Translations under genes and position numbers: made by a program
Assembly: GCA_033060915.1 (NCBI GenBank)
Contig: CM065386.1
Span: forward strand, 3,060,501-3,124,500
Source of the DNA: Euryodendron excelsum
Taxonomy: Eukaryota; Streptophyta; Magnoliopsida; Ericales; Pentaphylacaceae
DNA length: 64,000 nucleotides
Direction of reading: 5' to 3'
Part shown: positions 14,795 through 25,800 of the stretch, in pieces
Layout: each line of letters opens with the position of its first letter
Position numbering within the stretch: position 1 is the stretch's first letter
The notes under the pieces: generated by a model
Databases searched by the model: none
Told to the model about the DNA's origin: nothing
Seen by the model: only the letters and a program-made list of their open reading frames with translations

Positions 14795-16084
14795 TTATGC
14801 AGCAATTAGCTGCTTGACATTCATCGGGACTGCATAAGGTAGCGAACCATCGAAAACGGTGTTGACAAAAATGCGAGCCGCCGCCTCTGTGGGATGGTAG
14901 AGATCCCAGAAGATGTGGTCAGTTCTGTTGGAGCAGTAGGTCGAAACGGGCACGCAAGGAACTTGGGCTTTTAGGTTTCCCAACCCACAGCATGCAGATT
15001 TAACCTCAGTAAATCCTGAAACAAATCAAAGATTATGGTTAATCTGAGTTATAGAAATAGTATTAAAATCCAGTTATATGATTCATGTTTTACCGTAGGT
15101 GGCTGGTGCCTGATTGAAGCGAACGAAGACACTGTAGATGTCGACGTAGGAGTAGGCCATGCCATTGAGCTCTGATTTGAGTCCCTGCAACATTGACTTG
15201 AGGCCTTCGTTGTACTTGACCGACCAGTAGTTTGCTTCCTCATTGCATTCTTCAGTTTTGTTCTGATTCCTCTGGGACGGACAGCACCCCACAGTTGCGA
15301 CCCCAGCAACCACATATTTACGAGCACCAAAATTATGCATGCGCTGCAGCCCCACAACAATTGTTAATGTGCAACTCATAACAATTTTGAGAGTTATATG
15401 AATTGCACGTGTCTTTTGTTTTGTGAGATTAGACTTGGAATTGTACTACCTATCTATGTCTCGTCTTATCTCGCATCATTGTATAAAAAAAGGTTAGGAT
15501 GCATTTTATCTCATATGCATCCATTAAATTATAACAGAAGAGGTGGGATAGGATAAGCAGTCAGGTTTTGGAATTGGAGGTCAAATTTTGAGCTCCAATT
15601 TCGGAATTAACTTTTGGGAATTCCTTATTACCTATGTCCCATCCCGTGAAAAAAATTTAATCCATGGTCAAGCGCGGCATTTCGACAGGTACTAAATTAC
15701 TAATAGCCAAAGATTTATCACCAAGAATTTAACAGTCACTGTGGTGGGATTGCATGAAATTACGAATTAATCATAGTTATCAAAGTTTAAGTGATTGTTA
15801 CCTTCAACACTTCTTTCAGAGTGAGAACCATTAGATCAACATACTGCTGTGGTGTGCTTTTCTGAGGGAGGTCGGACCCGGATTTGAAGTAGCCAAGCAA
15901 GTCGTTGTTTCCAATCACAACGGTGAAGAGGGATTTTGATAGATGCTGTTGGGTACCAGCTGATCCTAGTTGTCGTACCAGGTCTTTGTACACAACAGTC
16001 GAGTAGTAGTCAACTTGTTTGGACAAAGGAATCGATTGTACCTGCAACAAATATAGAGACAGAGAAAGTGAGCAACAGAGCGGG

Positions 16085-16127
<43 letters not shown>

Positions 16128-17419
16128 GCGTGTTCGATCCACGCTCACCGCATTCCCCTTTTTTTAATTTTTCAACCCTATTCCTATTCTCTATCACAAG
16201 CCCAACCCGATATACTTATACCCTACGCCCAACCCAATAACTTGAGCAGGCCTTTAGTTGGGCAAGGCCCAATGGATATTAACTTGAGCAGCCTTTTTTG
16301 TTGGGCGAATTGCTACAGGCAAAGGACGAAATAAAGTAATATTGACTACTTTTTGTTCCTCTCTTTTTCTTGTATATTACACATAAAGTACTTTTTTCCC
16401 CCTTGATTATGGCTAGGTAAAACGCGTTTTAAAAACACAAGGTACTTCATAGAATCAGTGGCATAACTAGGCTATAAGGGGAGGTTGCCATAGCACCACT
16501 ATAATAATATGTATATATAATATATATGCACCCACAATTTAAAATCCTATCTCATGATATTTAAGGCCTTAATTTAATAAACTATTTAAATTTTTGTATA
16601 TTAAAAACTTAAAATGTAATGATTATATCAAGAGATGAAAATTTGTTTTTCAAGATTAATTTATTACCCATAAAAAAATCCTGGGTTGCATAGGATCTAG
16701 GGTACTATTGCTAAAGTTGGAGGAATAGAACAGAGTCATATAAATATAATTTTTTTCACTTACAAAGCGTTGGTCTGTGCCATTAAAGATTCCAGCACCT
16801 CCGGAGGCAAAGCTAACGCCGGTGATCGGAAATGCATTGCTCTTGTTAGATACAAGGGAAAGATATGGTGGCGGCGAAGTCACTAAACCCGCTTTCTCAG
16901 CTGCCAAAAAGTCCAAATACGACCCAAAGTATAAGGTTACATCCAAAAGTTAAAGTCAAAAACCTATAAACAGCTACATCCAAAACAAGAGTGAATAACC
17001 ACAAAAGCATGGTGAAAGCTAGAAAAGTAAGCGTTTGGAATTTTTATGGGCCCTATCAAACTTGAAAGAAATTGTATTGTTCATATTTACACATGTAAAT
17101 ATGAATTTGCAACTCAGCTTTAGTAAAGTGAAAGCAGAGTTCTCTGTTGAAAATAATATATGATTAATTTCTTACCTAGAAAATCTGCAGAGTTTTTGCC
17201 GTTACTGAATCTTCCGGTTGGTTTTTTGCCGGGATAGTCGACGCCGTTGTGAGGAAAATCAGCTTTGGCGAGGGAGAGCTTCAGGTGATTGTTGTTGCCC
17301 ACATCTACTAAGGAGTCACCGAACACGTACATGGCAGGTACCTTCTGAGCTTCACAGAAAGTGAAGAAGCCGAATACTAAGAGAGAGAGGAACAAGAAAG
17401 TCATTAGTGTCGAAGCCAT
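14795..17419 (-). CDS. GDSL esterase/lipase, secreted
   Basis: Five exons: 17419-17176, 16900-16764, 16041-15802, 15343-15094 and 15015-14795, totalling 1092 nt (363 aa, normal for plant SGNH/GDSL lipases). A hydrophobic signal peptide covers residues 1-24. Block I is [11 protein letters not shown] with catalytic Ser36. Block II is the Gly in FASGGAG near 113-118. Block III is IGNND with Asn173. Block V is WDLYHPTE with Asp328 and His331. All four SGNH residues are present, so the enzyme should be active as an extracellular ester hydrolase; its substrate cannot be told from sequence. The start at 17419 is chosen because the signal peptide begins there; an ATG 15 bases upstream adds only MYWRS. 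Intron 2 (16042-16763) contains a tRNA gene on the opposite strand. It lies between the Rab3GAP-like gene and the copia island, in the same orientation as the former. Confidence 0.95.
16080..16152 (+). tRNA. tRNA-Phe (GAA)
   Basis: A 73-base cloverleaf starts GCGGGGATAGCTCAG. The anticodon stem TCAGA/TCTGA encloses a loop with GAA at 16113-16115. The T arm is GCGTG/CACGC with TTCGATC in the loop, and the discriminator is A. No intron and no encoded CCA, as expected for a nuclear gene. The acceptor stem has one G-A mismatch, which I recall in plant cytosolic tRNA-Phe. The gene sits inside intron 2 of the GDSL lipase on the opposite strand; its 5' end is only 38 bases from the lipase 3' splice site. 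Confidence 0.97.
16159..16165 (+). terminator. RNA polymerase III terminator of tRNA-Phe
   Basis: A run of seven T on the tRNA strand begins six bases after the discriminator base, the usual Pol III stop signal. Confidence 0.85.
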
Positions 17420-18388
17420 GGATCGCCAGTACACTAACTCTCCCTCTCTCTCTCTCCCCTCTCTCTCTCTCTCTAAATTTGGAGTATGAGTGGGTGCGTG
17501 GATGGAAGATGGGTTTTAAAGGGCGAAAAAAGGAGCTAATAAATGACCGCCTGAAGTATGGTCTCTTAAGTGTGAAAGGCGGACGTCTACTTTGTTGTGG
17601 ATCATGTGTGCCTTGCCCTTTTCACATTTTATAATTGTATAGTCATCATAGACGATCCAATTCTACAACTTTTTTCAATAGTCCTTTTTTCATGGATATA
17701 TATATACAAAGATATAGATATACGTGTGTGGATTAGAACTAAGCTTTGTACTCTTGTCAATTCAATTTAAGCCTTATTCCTCTATCTGGACTCTTGTATT
17801 TGGCATTGCCGGTGCAACCCAAAAAGAATTCTAACCCCTTGTGCACCCTCTTAGTGATCAAAGATTTCTTTTAATGACAACACTAAAAACAAAACAAATT
17901 ACCTCATAAACAGTTTAAATAAGTCTCAGGTGTGCATTCAAAGGTTAGGGATTTCAAAGTGGGGCCCAACCCCACGAAAGGAGTGATGAATGGGATCATG
18001 TACCTTCGATTTTTCTATCAAGCTTTTACGTTAAGGTCAGCACGGCAATTAGTGCACCGTCCCACACTCAACCCACTCAATTGCACTGTTTCGCCAGCTT
18101 TTCTATGCATGTTCCTGATTAAATTAATTAAACTACATAATTTTTTCTTTTAAAAATGATAGAATGTACCACATATTCCAAGGTGTGGCTGCACTAGCGG
18201 GCCTGTGTTTTGTACTCAATTTTAATCGCAATTGTCTTCAATATTTAATTACTCTTTAGCTGGTAAAGTTGCTACTTCAGCTTCATATATAGCCTGAGAC
18301 AACAGAGAGAATAATTAAAAACTTAGTTGCAGTCCCCGCAAGGCATGACTACTCATCTCCTACTTCTTGTTATTTTGGGTCTCTAGAG
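17420..18388. other. GDSL promoter region and intergenic DNA
   Basis: The upstream region of the minus-strand GDSL lipase starts with a CT-rich leader (17430-17475) on the plus strand, that is GA-rich in the transcript. Farther out I see no gene. Open frames at 17407-17634 and 17932-18153 (+) look random. Confidence 0.5.
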
Positions 18389-18758
18389 CATGTTTGGAAC
18401 TTAGGTGAGGAAAAGAAAATTTTTTAAAATTTTCATTTTCCCTGTTTGATTTTACTTACACTTCGTTTAAAACCCAAATTTTAGGTTAAAAAAAATAAAG
18501 AAAAAAAATGTGAGAAAAAAGATAACAAAAATACTCTTTCATTTTGTTATCTTTTTCTTTATATTTTTTTTTCTACTAAAAATTCAAATTCTAAACGAAA
18601 CGTTAAGAGAGAAAGGGAAAGAAAAATAAGAGGAAATCAAAAACTCTCTGTGCTTTCCTTCTATTTTTCTTTCATTTTCTTTACAAAGTCAAATAAGAAA
18701 GGAATAGAAAAGTAACTTCCCTTCTTTTCCCTTTGCCGAGTTCCAAGCAGGCTGTTAG
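18389..18758. mobile_element. AT-rich foldback (MITE-like) element
   Basis: The left end CATGTTTGGAACTTAGG and the right end, read in reverse complement as GCCTGCTTGGAACTCGG, form terminal inverted repeats that continue into matching purine-rich tracts (AGGAAAAG). The inside is low-complexity A/T with no coding potential. Family assignment and exact ends are uncertain; a short imperfect TAGAG-type flank is possible on both sides. Confidence 0.55.
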
Positions 18759-19313
18759 AGTTTAGTTGGCGATTATTCACTGTATCTTTTTCCAATCAGC
18801 TTAATTACAGTGCAGTGTCTTTAAATTACTGGCAAGACCGACCATAATAAGGTTTGTGGTCCATGGCCATCTAACGATATCATAGCTGGTTGCTAGCACT
18901 AGAAAGGCAGAAACTGTGTGGGTTCCAAGTCCTCCAACGCACCATATGATGATGGGTGTGAAAAGCTTTAGGTTAATTTATTACACTTTCGTTTTCCTGT
19001 CTGTCTTCATTCTTTGGGGCCTTAATGATCGATATGTCCGTTTCAGAGGTCCAACATTTGGATAATTACAAAGAAATTCAGCAATTTGAACGTCGGCAAG
19101 GGTTCTAATCTTCAATTATTCGTCAACGAAATAATTCGGATTCTATCTATAGTGGGCATTTTCATAGACCAATTCAGAACCTCTAGATGAATCCAAGAAC
19201 ACGACGGTTGACTAAATATATGAACCATTTTTCTTTTTCTTTGTTTTGCAAATCTCAAGCGTATTGATAAATATAATATATAAATAAAGTGAAAAACCAA
19301 ACTACACCATGCC

Positions 19314-19558
19314 AATAATAAAAACAGTATATACCCCAGGGTGCAGCGCAGTTAGTAAGTGTGGAGGGGGCAGATGTAGTGTATGTGTGCGTTCCGAGTT
19401 CGAGCCTTGCCAGCTACATTAGCTCTGTTGGTGGGTTACTAAAGGGGTTCCACTTCTACTTCAGTTTGAGTTGCTTTTTCCGATGTTGTGCCGAGTCAAA
19501 GTGGTTGCTCTGAATTATCAAAAATAAATAATAATAATAATAATAAAAACGATATATT
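19314..19558 (+). mobile_element. tRNA-derived SINE
   Basis: A body of about 200 bases starts near 19334 with a box-A-like GCGCAGTTAGTAAG and a box-B-like AGTTCGAGCC at 19397-19406. It ends in a tail of ATAA/AAT repeats. The flanks share AATAATAAAAAC followed by a degenerate GATATAT segment (19314-19333 and 19539-19558), consistent with a target-site duplication. The arrangement of Pol III boxes, unrelated body, short-repeat 3' tail and flanking duplication is the SINE signature. Confidence 0.75.
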
Positions 19559-19923
19559 ATAAGATTCAGAACTATGGTAGAACTAGAGATTCCCAGCCCG
19601 AGTTTTAGAGGGACCAGCCCATGGCACATAATTATATATCTTCATGGCTATAAGGCCCAACTTATAGGATCATGTGGTACGCAAACAAAAGTCGCAGGTA
19701 GTAGTGATGAAATTGGCCGGTGTCCGGCTTAAGCACTGATTATCCTTATTCTAGGGTAATTCTCAGGAATTAATGGAAGTTACACCACAATGGTGTCTAT
19801 AAACTCAATATACAGGATTAATTAACTGAGTTCATTTAGAAGATCTGGAGCATTCTTTCACTCTATGGACAATTCTGGCCACCCAACTCTCAGCAGTCAG
19901 CACTGCACCCTCATTGTGAAATA

Positions 19924-20107
19924 TCAATCGTTAAAAGCCTTGTTTACACCTAATAAATTTGCTTCTTCCAGAAGCTGTTTCAGTAAAATCTTGTAGCTAT
20001 ATTCTGTACGTCCCGTATGAGATACAATTTGCAATTCCGAATTGAGTACCAACACTTCGAAAGGATCTAAATACTTGAGGATCTCTGGCTCTCGATCATA
20101 ATCCTTG
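19924..20107 (-). pseudogene. Exon-like orphan reading frame, unknown family
   Basis: The minus-strand frame after an acceptor-like TTACAAG encodes about 60 residues ending LLGVNKAFND and a TGA stop, with a well-mixed, non-low-complexity composition (for example EILKYLDPFEVLVLNSEL). It resembles the last exon of a real gene. It lies only 60 bases beyond the copia element, whose insertion could have split it from upstream exons. I found no continuing exons on the far side of the element and do not recognise the family, so a gene relic is the best reading. Confidence 0.35.
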
Positions 20108-20172
20108 TAAGGCAAAATCAGAAATTAAGGACGATGAAAGGAACCGGTTGGTAATGTACTTATAATGGTCAA

Positions 20173-20363
20173 TGTAATTCAATGAATAAGCACACACAAA
20201 AGGGTTGATGTGTAATGTATTTATAATAACACAGTGCAATAGAAAACATGTGACTAATTCATGAAGGGAAAGAACATCAATCAAGGATTGATGATTCCTA
20301 TTCTAAACCTGTACATGATCAATCATGTATGATTTTAGCCAATGTGAATTGCATTGTCTATCA
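20173..20363 (-). repeat. 3' LTR of the copia element
   Basis: 191 bp, starting TGATAGACAATGC and ending in CA after TTGAATTA on the element strand. It lacks the 12-bp internal duplication present in the partner LTR. Confidence 0.92.
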
Positions 20364-21475
20364 CCCTCCCTCAATCTCAGGTGGGGTGGGCACCACATTG
20401 AGATTGGAACAAGCCCAGGCAAAACGTTTCTCAACAAGGCTTTTGGTGAAGGTATCAGCCACTTGATGATGTGTGGAAATATAGCAGACAGTAAATGCAC
20501 CTCGAGCAACTCATTCACGGACAAAATGATAGTCAACTTCAATGTGTTTGGTTCGATCATGCATGACAGGATTAGCAACAAGATAGATTGCACTAATGTT
20601 GTCACAAAATAAAATTGGAGGCCGTGGGAGTTGAATTTGCAAGTCACGAAGAAGATATTGAAGCCAATAAAGATCAACTGTACAGGTTGCTAAAGCCCGA
20701 TATTCTGCCTCAATGCTGGATCATGCAATTGTAGATTGCTTTTTGGAGCACCATGTTATGAGATTTGGTCCAAGGAACAAGCAGTAACCTAAAGTGGAAC
20801 GACGATTGTCCTTGGAGCCCACCCTATCCGCATTAGAATATGCTGTAAGTTCGAAATTTACTATGGGTTGAAAATGAAAACCAAAGTGAAGAGTGCCTTT
20901 GACATATCGAAGAATTCGTTTCACAGCTTCAAAATGCACAGTTGTTAGATTTTGCATGAAGAGGCAGACTTGATTTACAGCATAGGAGATGTCGGGCGAG
21001 TGATGGTCAAATATTGAAGTGATCCAATAATTTGGCAATAAAACTGGGGATCAGAGTAAGGTGCACCATCAGTATGAGAAAGTTTGCTGCCACTTGCAAT
21101 GGGAGTAGACATTGGTTTGGCACCAAGCATATCAGTTCTCTCAAGAAGATCTATGGTATACTTCTTTTGAGATAGATTGATGGACGATTGAGTACGAGAG
21201 ACTTCCATACTAAGTTAAAAATGAAGGGAACCAAGATCCTTCATGTCAAAGTTGGCAGCAAGATGGCTGATTATGGAGGAGATGCTAGATCAATCACTTC
21301 CTATAATAACAACGTCATTGACGTAAAGAAGTAAGAATATTGAACCATTGGAAGTGTACCGAATGAACAATGAGGAGTCACATTTACTACTGGAAAAACC
21401 AAGTTCCTGTAAAGCATAGCTAAACCGATAAAAAGAGCTTTGTGCAAGCGAACAAACATGATGGGATTCAACTCC

Positions 21476-21722
21476 CCTTCAGACTTTAATATCTAAAATC
21501 CACTAGACCCCTTATCTTACTATGACACGTGTTACTCACTTAGATCCAACGGATAATGTTGTTATCTGATTCAAACTCATGTTCTCTTTTTGTTAGTTTT
21601 TTTTAACGTTAAGTAAAATCGTGAGTTTAAATAAGATAATATCATCCGTTGGATCTAAGCGAGTAACACGTGGCGTAGTGAGATAAAAAGTTTGGAGGAT
21701 TCTGAATATTAAGGTCTAGAGG
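21476..21722. mobile_element. MITE with long terminal inverted repeats, nested in copia RT
   Basis: The left arm (CAGACTTTAATATC, then TTATCTTACTATG, then CACGTGTTACTC) and the reverse complement of the right arm (TAGACCTTAATATTC, then TTATCTCACTACG, then CACGTGTTACTC) pair over roughly 100 bases. The unpaired centre is about 40 bases, T-rich. The element interrupts the copia reverse transcriptase frame, so it is younger than the copia insertion. A second copy of the family lies at 44233-44660. Target-site duplication not resolved. Confidence 0.8.
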
Positions 21723-22244
21723 TGAGCCGATCCCAATATGATGGGTCTGCTGAGAGGCCCACAGGTTGTGCCATATAGACATCTTCATTAAGAGTGCCAT
21801 GAAGAAAGGCATTACGAACATCAAACTGTTGGAGCGGCCAATCAAACGCGCAAGCAAGCAAAAAAATCAAACAAAAGGTTGGTGTGATATCCCAAACCTC
21901 TATCTAATTATATTAATGAGAATTTGTAGTGCATGTAATTTTTAGTGTTAATTATTCATTCTTTTGAGTAAAAAAAATGACCAATGAGGGGTTGTATTGT
22001 AATTTATGTAGGAGGTGTGAGACACATGGGATTATTTCCCATGTGTGTCTTCTTATAACACACAAAATACACACACACATACATATACACACACCCACTA
22101 TTCGGTTAAGAGAGGGAGAAAGAGAAAAAGGGAAGAAGGAATGGAAGATTGAGGGAAGAAAGGCTTGAAGGAAGAGAATTGAAGTCATTGAAGACTTCAC
22201 CAAGCTTGAAGAAGGTAAGGTTTCATTTTTCTCTCTCTACAATT

Positions 22245-22245
<1 letters not shown>

Positions 22246-22292
<47 letters not shown>

Positions 22293-22293
22293 G
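22246..22293. repeat. (CA)n(TA)n compound microsatellite
   Basis: A CA dinucleotide tract runs directly into a TA tract, inside the 2.6-kb solo LTR. Confidence 0.95.
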
Positions 22294-22623
22294 TATCTAT
22301 CTTGTGTGATCTTGTTGGGTCTTTGTATATATGCATATATATGAGTTGGGTTTGTTTTGAGGGACTCCTTGAGTCCCAATTTCTTGAATTTGAGAGCTTA
22401 TGGCTCAATATTGGAGGATTGGAGGTGGTGGTTTGAAGAATCCCCAAATATGAAAAATGTTAGGGTTTTGAATTCAACTCTAAATTCCTTTGATTTAATT
22501 GTTCTTTCTCTCCCATTTTTAGTTATTACCATCTTTATGGGCTAATCTTTGAGCCCTAAGAGTATTGGAAAGATTTGGTAGTGTTTGGAGGAGTTTTGGT
22601 TAAAATTCGAGGATTGCCCAGGA

Positions 22624-22828
22624 CAGGGCGTTCGAACTCCCAATATGGAGTTCGAACTATGGGGAAATAAGCTTGAGCGTTCGAACTCCCTCGGGGGGAG
22701 TTCGAACCCTCAGAGAAGGTTTTTTTTAGATTTTTTTCTTGAAGTTCGAACTCCCATTTGGGCGTTCGAACTCCCTGTTTTTTTGCTTAGGCGTTCGAAC
22801 TCCTGATTGGGCATTCGAACTCCCTGTC
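22624..22828. repeat. Eight-copy TTCGAAC motif cluster in the solo LTR
   Basis: Eight occurrences of TTCGAAC, seven preceded by G and most followed by TCC, lie within about 205 bases. GTTCGAAC is palindromic and close to the Pol III B-box consensus GGTTCGANNCC. Spacing is irregular, so this is an interspersed motif and not a simple tandem array. Confidence 0.85.
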
Positions 22829-25800
22829 AGCTCAGGCACTGTTTAGTAAAACGGGCATAACTTTCTCTAGAAAACTTGAATTGATGCACCGTTTGAAGCA
22901 TTAGAAACTAGATTCATAGACCTTTGTACCCATATAAAGTTTTTTTTTTAATTCTTTATATATTGGGAGATATAAAGGTTTAAAGTTGACTCAAAATCCA
23001 TGCCAACAACATTGTTTTCCAAAATTTTAGTCCACCTTCCATGAAGCATAACTTCTTCACTCGAAATGTGTTTTTGGGCCATGACCTATCAAAATAAAGG
23101 CCTTTAAGCCTATTTTCAAATGCAACTAGCCTTGGGTGGGAATTCATCATTGATAGGGGGTTGGGACTCGATGAAGGAGTTGACATTTCAGCTTTCATGT
23201 TCAAATCTCAACTTCATGTTCTTATTTTACATCGGGGCTTTGTCCTAGAGTTTAACCTCGCTCTCCTGTTGTGAGAATGAGGTGTTGTTGAGTTAGGGTC
23301 GAATGGTTTACGTGCTGAGTCTTGACTTACGTGTTATTGCTTTGCCTTAGAGTTTTGTATTGATATTTCTTTGCTTCTACATGCATTTGTGTAGGAATAC
23401 CTTATTTGTCACCCGTCCAATTGGAGAAAGGTGAGTAAGGATATGCCATAAGTAAAACTCTAGTATTTTCTAAATGTTTTAAGCTCACCTTTATATCATG
23501 AATGCTTTCTATACATTTCAATGCATAAATGTTATGTTCAATTACAAATGTCATATTTCAAAAGTATGCAAGTTATACTTATGTTATGAATGAAAGCCAT
23601 GGACTATGATGTTTAAATGAAAAAGATGCTAAGTTTTCAATGTATGGTGCCAACTCGGGTCTTCTCGTGGCAAGACCTTAATCTAGCCCGATAGTCCTAC
23701 GATAAGAGACGGGAAATAAACTATCTATGTTCGGAGACGTCCCTGGCCTAAAGAGCCTTAGCGTGACCTATATGGTTACTATGGAGCCTAGCTCATATGC
23801 CGAGTTGTAGCACACTTATGCTTTGAATCGAGAACGATAATATGTTCACATGTTTTACGACAAGCTATGAAACGTTATATCAAAAATAATGTTATGTTGC
23901 AGCTCTTCTCATGGTACTATGTTTTGAAATGTTGAAACGTTTCAAATAATGTTTACGTTACTTATGAGTTCCAAGCTTACGCTTTAAACATTCAAAAGCT
24001 CATTTACTTATGCATAATTGATTATCGATCCTTGTACGTTAGATATAATTGCTAGTCCATGATATTTTCTCGCTCATGCATCATTGTTATTCACTAAGCA
24101 TTAGCTTACGTTTTTTCAAATGATTTTCAAGTAGCCAATCCGGGAGGCCCTAGAGCGAGGTCATATGTGGATTTGAGCTACGGCCCACGGGCCTATGTTT
24201 TGTATAATATTTGAGGACTGGACCCAATGTTTTGTAATGATATATTGCTATAACTTTTGTGGACCTCGATTTGGTCCTTATGTATGTTATCTTTGAGATT
24301 AGACACAGCTCTACCATATATGACACGGATTATGTTTTTAAGTTATTAAAAGTTCTTTTTTTCACAATTATGCATTATTATAAATGATTATGCACAGGTG
24401 ATCAACCAATTTATGTAATGCGGCCTTGGGTAGCCTTGCTACTGGCCGGTCATGTACCCTAAATCCGTATAGGCTGGGTTATGGGGTGTGACAGTTGGCG
24501 TTTTGATAACCGGGCTGAACGTGTCATCAAAATCTACATCCAACCTTTGATGGAAGCCTTTTGCTGCAAGGCAAGCTTTGTAGCGTTCAACCGAGCCGTC
24601 AAATTTCCTTTTGGTCCGAAAAACCCATTTGTAGCCAAGAACATTCACCGTGGCCAATTGTGGGACAAGAGACCAGATTTCATTGTTCATATTATTCATC
24701 CATTGTGTGGCACCAATGTGGCTCTTTTGCAGCAGCAGTATATGAGGTGGGATTAGGAGGAAGCATAGAGGTTAATATATAGTCAAAAGAGATAGGAAGA
24801 GGATGTTTGGTAGTTAGCAAGATTTTGGGTTTTCAAATACCATGTTTTAGGCAGGTAAGCATAGGATAAATATTTGTTGGTGTAGGTGGAGGAGGAGAAG
24901 GTTGGGCAGTGGTAGGTTCAAGAGGTGGAGGAGAGCTAGGCTGAGAGAAATTTAATGCATTGGAGGTGGTATGAGGGGAATTTGATAACAACAGTGAGAT
25001 ATTAGGAGCAATATGAGTTGCAGCAGTAAAGAGGGGGAGGGGGGGTGTCCTTCAGGGAACATCCAGTGAAGAAGAACTGGTGTTGAAGTGGGTGCTGTCA
25101 GAGTGGCATCCATTCTTACAAAAGGAAAAAAAAGGTCTTATCAAAAACCACATATCTAGACATATATATGGCCAGAGGTTGGATCAAGGCACTTATAACC
25201 TTTTTGGTTGGTCCCATAACCAATGAAAATGCATTGCCATGTCCGAGACTCAATCTTATAGGAATTAAAGGGAGTGAGATATGGGTAACATGCACAACCA
25301 AAAGTGCAGAAAAGGTTATAATCAGGACAGTGGCCAAATAGAACCTCATATGGTGAGCAACCCTCCAAAACTTTAGATGGTAAACAGTTAATGATATAAA
25401 CACTAGTTGAGAAAGCTTCAACCTAGTTTTTTTTTGTACATTTTGGCTTGATCAAGTAAAGAGATACCCATTTCGACAACATGACGATTCCTCTGTTCAT
25501 CAATTGCATTTTGTTATGGGATGGAAGGGCAAGAAATGTGATGGAGAATCCCATGAATGTTTAAGTACTTAGAAAATGCTAAACTATTGTACTCACTGCC
25601 ACCATCAACTTGTAAACACTTGATGCAAGAAGAGAGTACATTTTCCACCAAACGCTTGAAATTATTAAAACATGACAAGGCCTCACTTTTCTTATATAAA
25701 GGGTAAAACCAGGTGAAGCGTGAGAACTCATCAACAAGGATCAAATAATAGCGATAACCATCATTAGAGGTAATTGGAACAGGACCCCATAAGTCAGAAT

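Larger units (their letters stand above)
21883..24493. mobile_element. Solo LTR, 2611 bp, Ty3/gypsy-like, nested in copia RT
   Basis: The sequence starts TGTGATATCCCAAACC and ends GGGGTGTGACA, a TG..CA pair with a short inverted terminal match, and is flanked by the 5-bp duplication GTTGG (21878-21882 and 24494-24498). There is no internal coding region, primer site or second LTR, so it is a solo LTR left by recombination. Joining the copia sequence across one GTTGG copy restores an open reverse transcriptase frame, which confirms both borders. The ends and size resemble chromovirus (Tekay/Del-type) LTRs; that lineage call is inference. It contains a (CA)n(TA)n tract and a cluster of GTTCGAAC motifs. 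Confidence 0.93.

Noticed and set aside
22149..22806. Several overlapping open frames around the CA and TTCGAAC repeats
   Set aside because: They lie wholly inside the solo LTR and consist of repeat-encoded residues.
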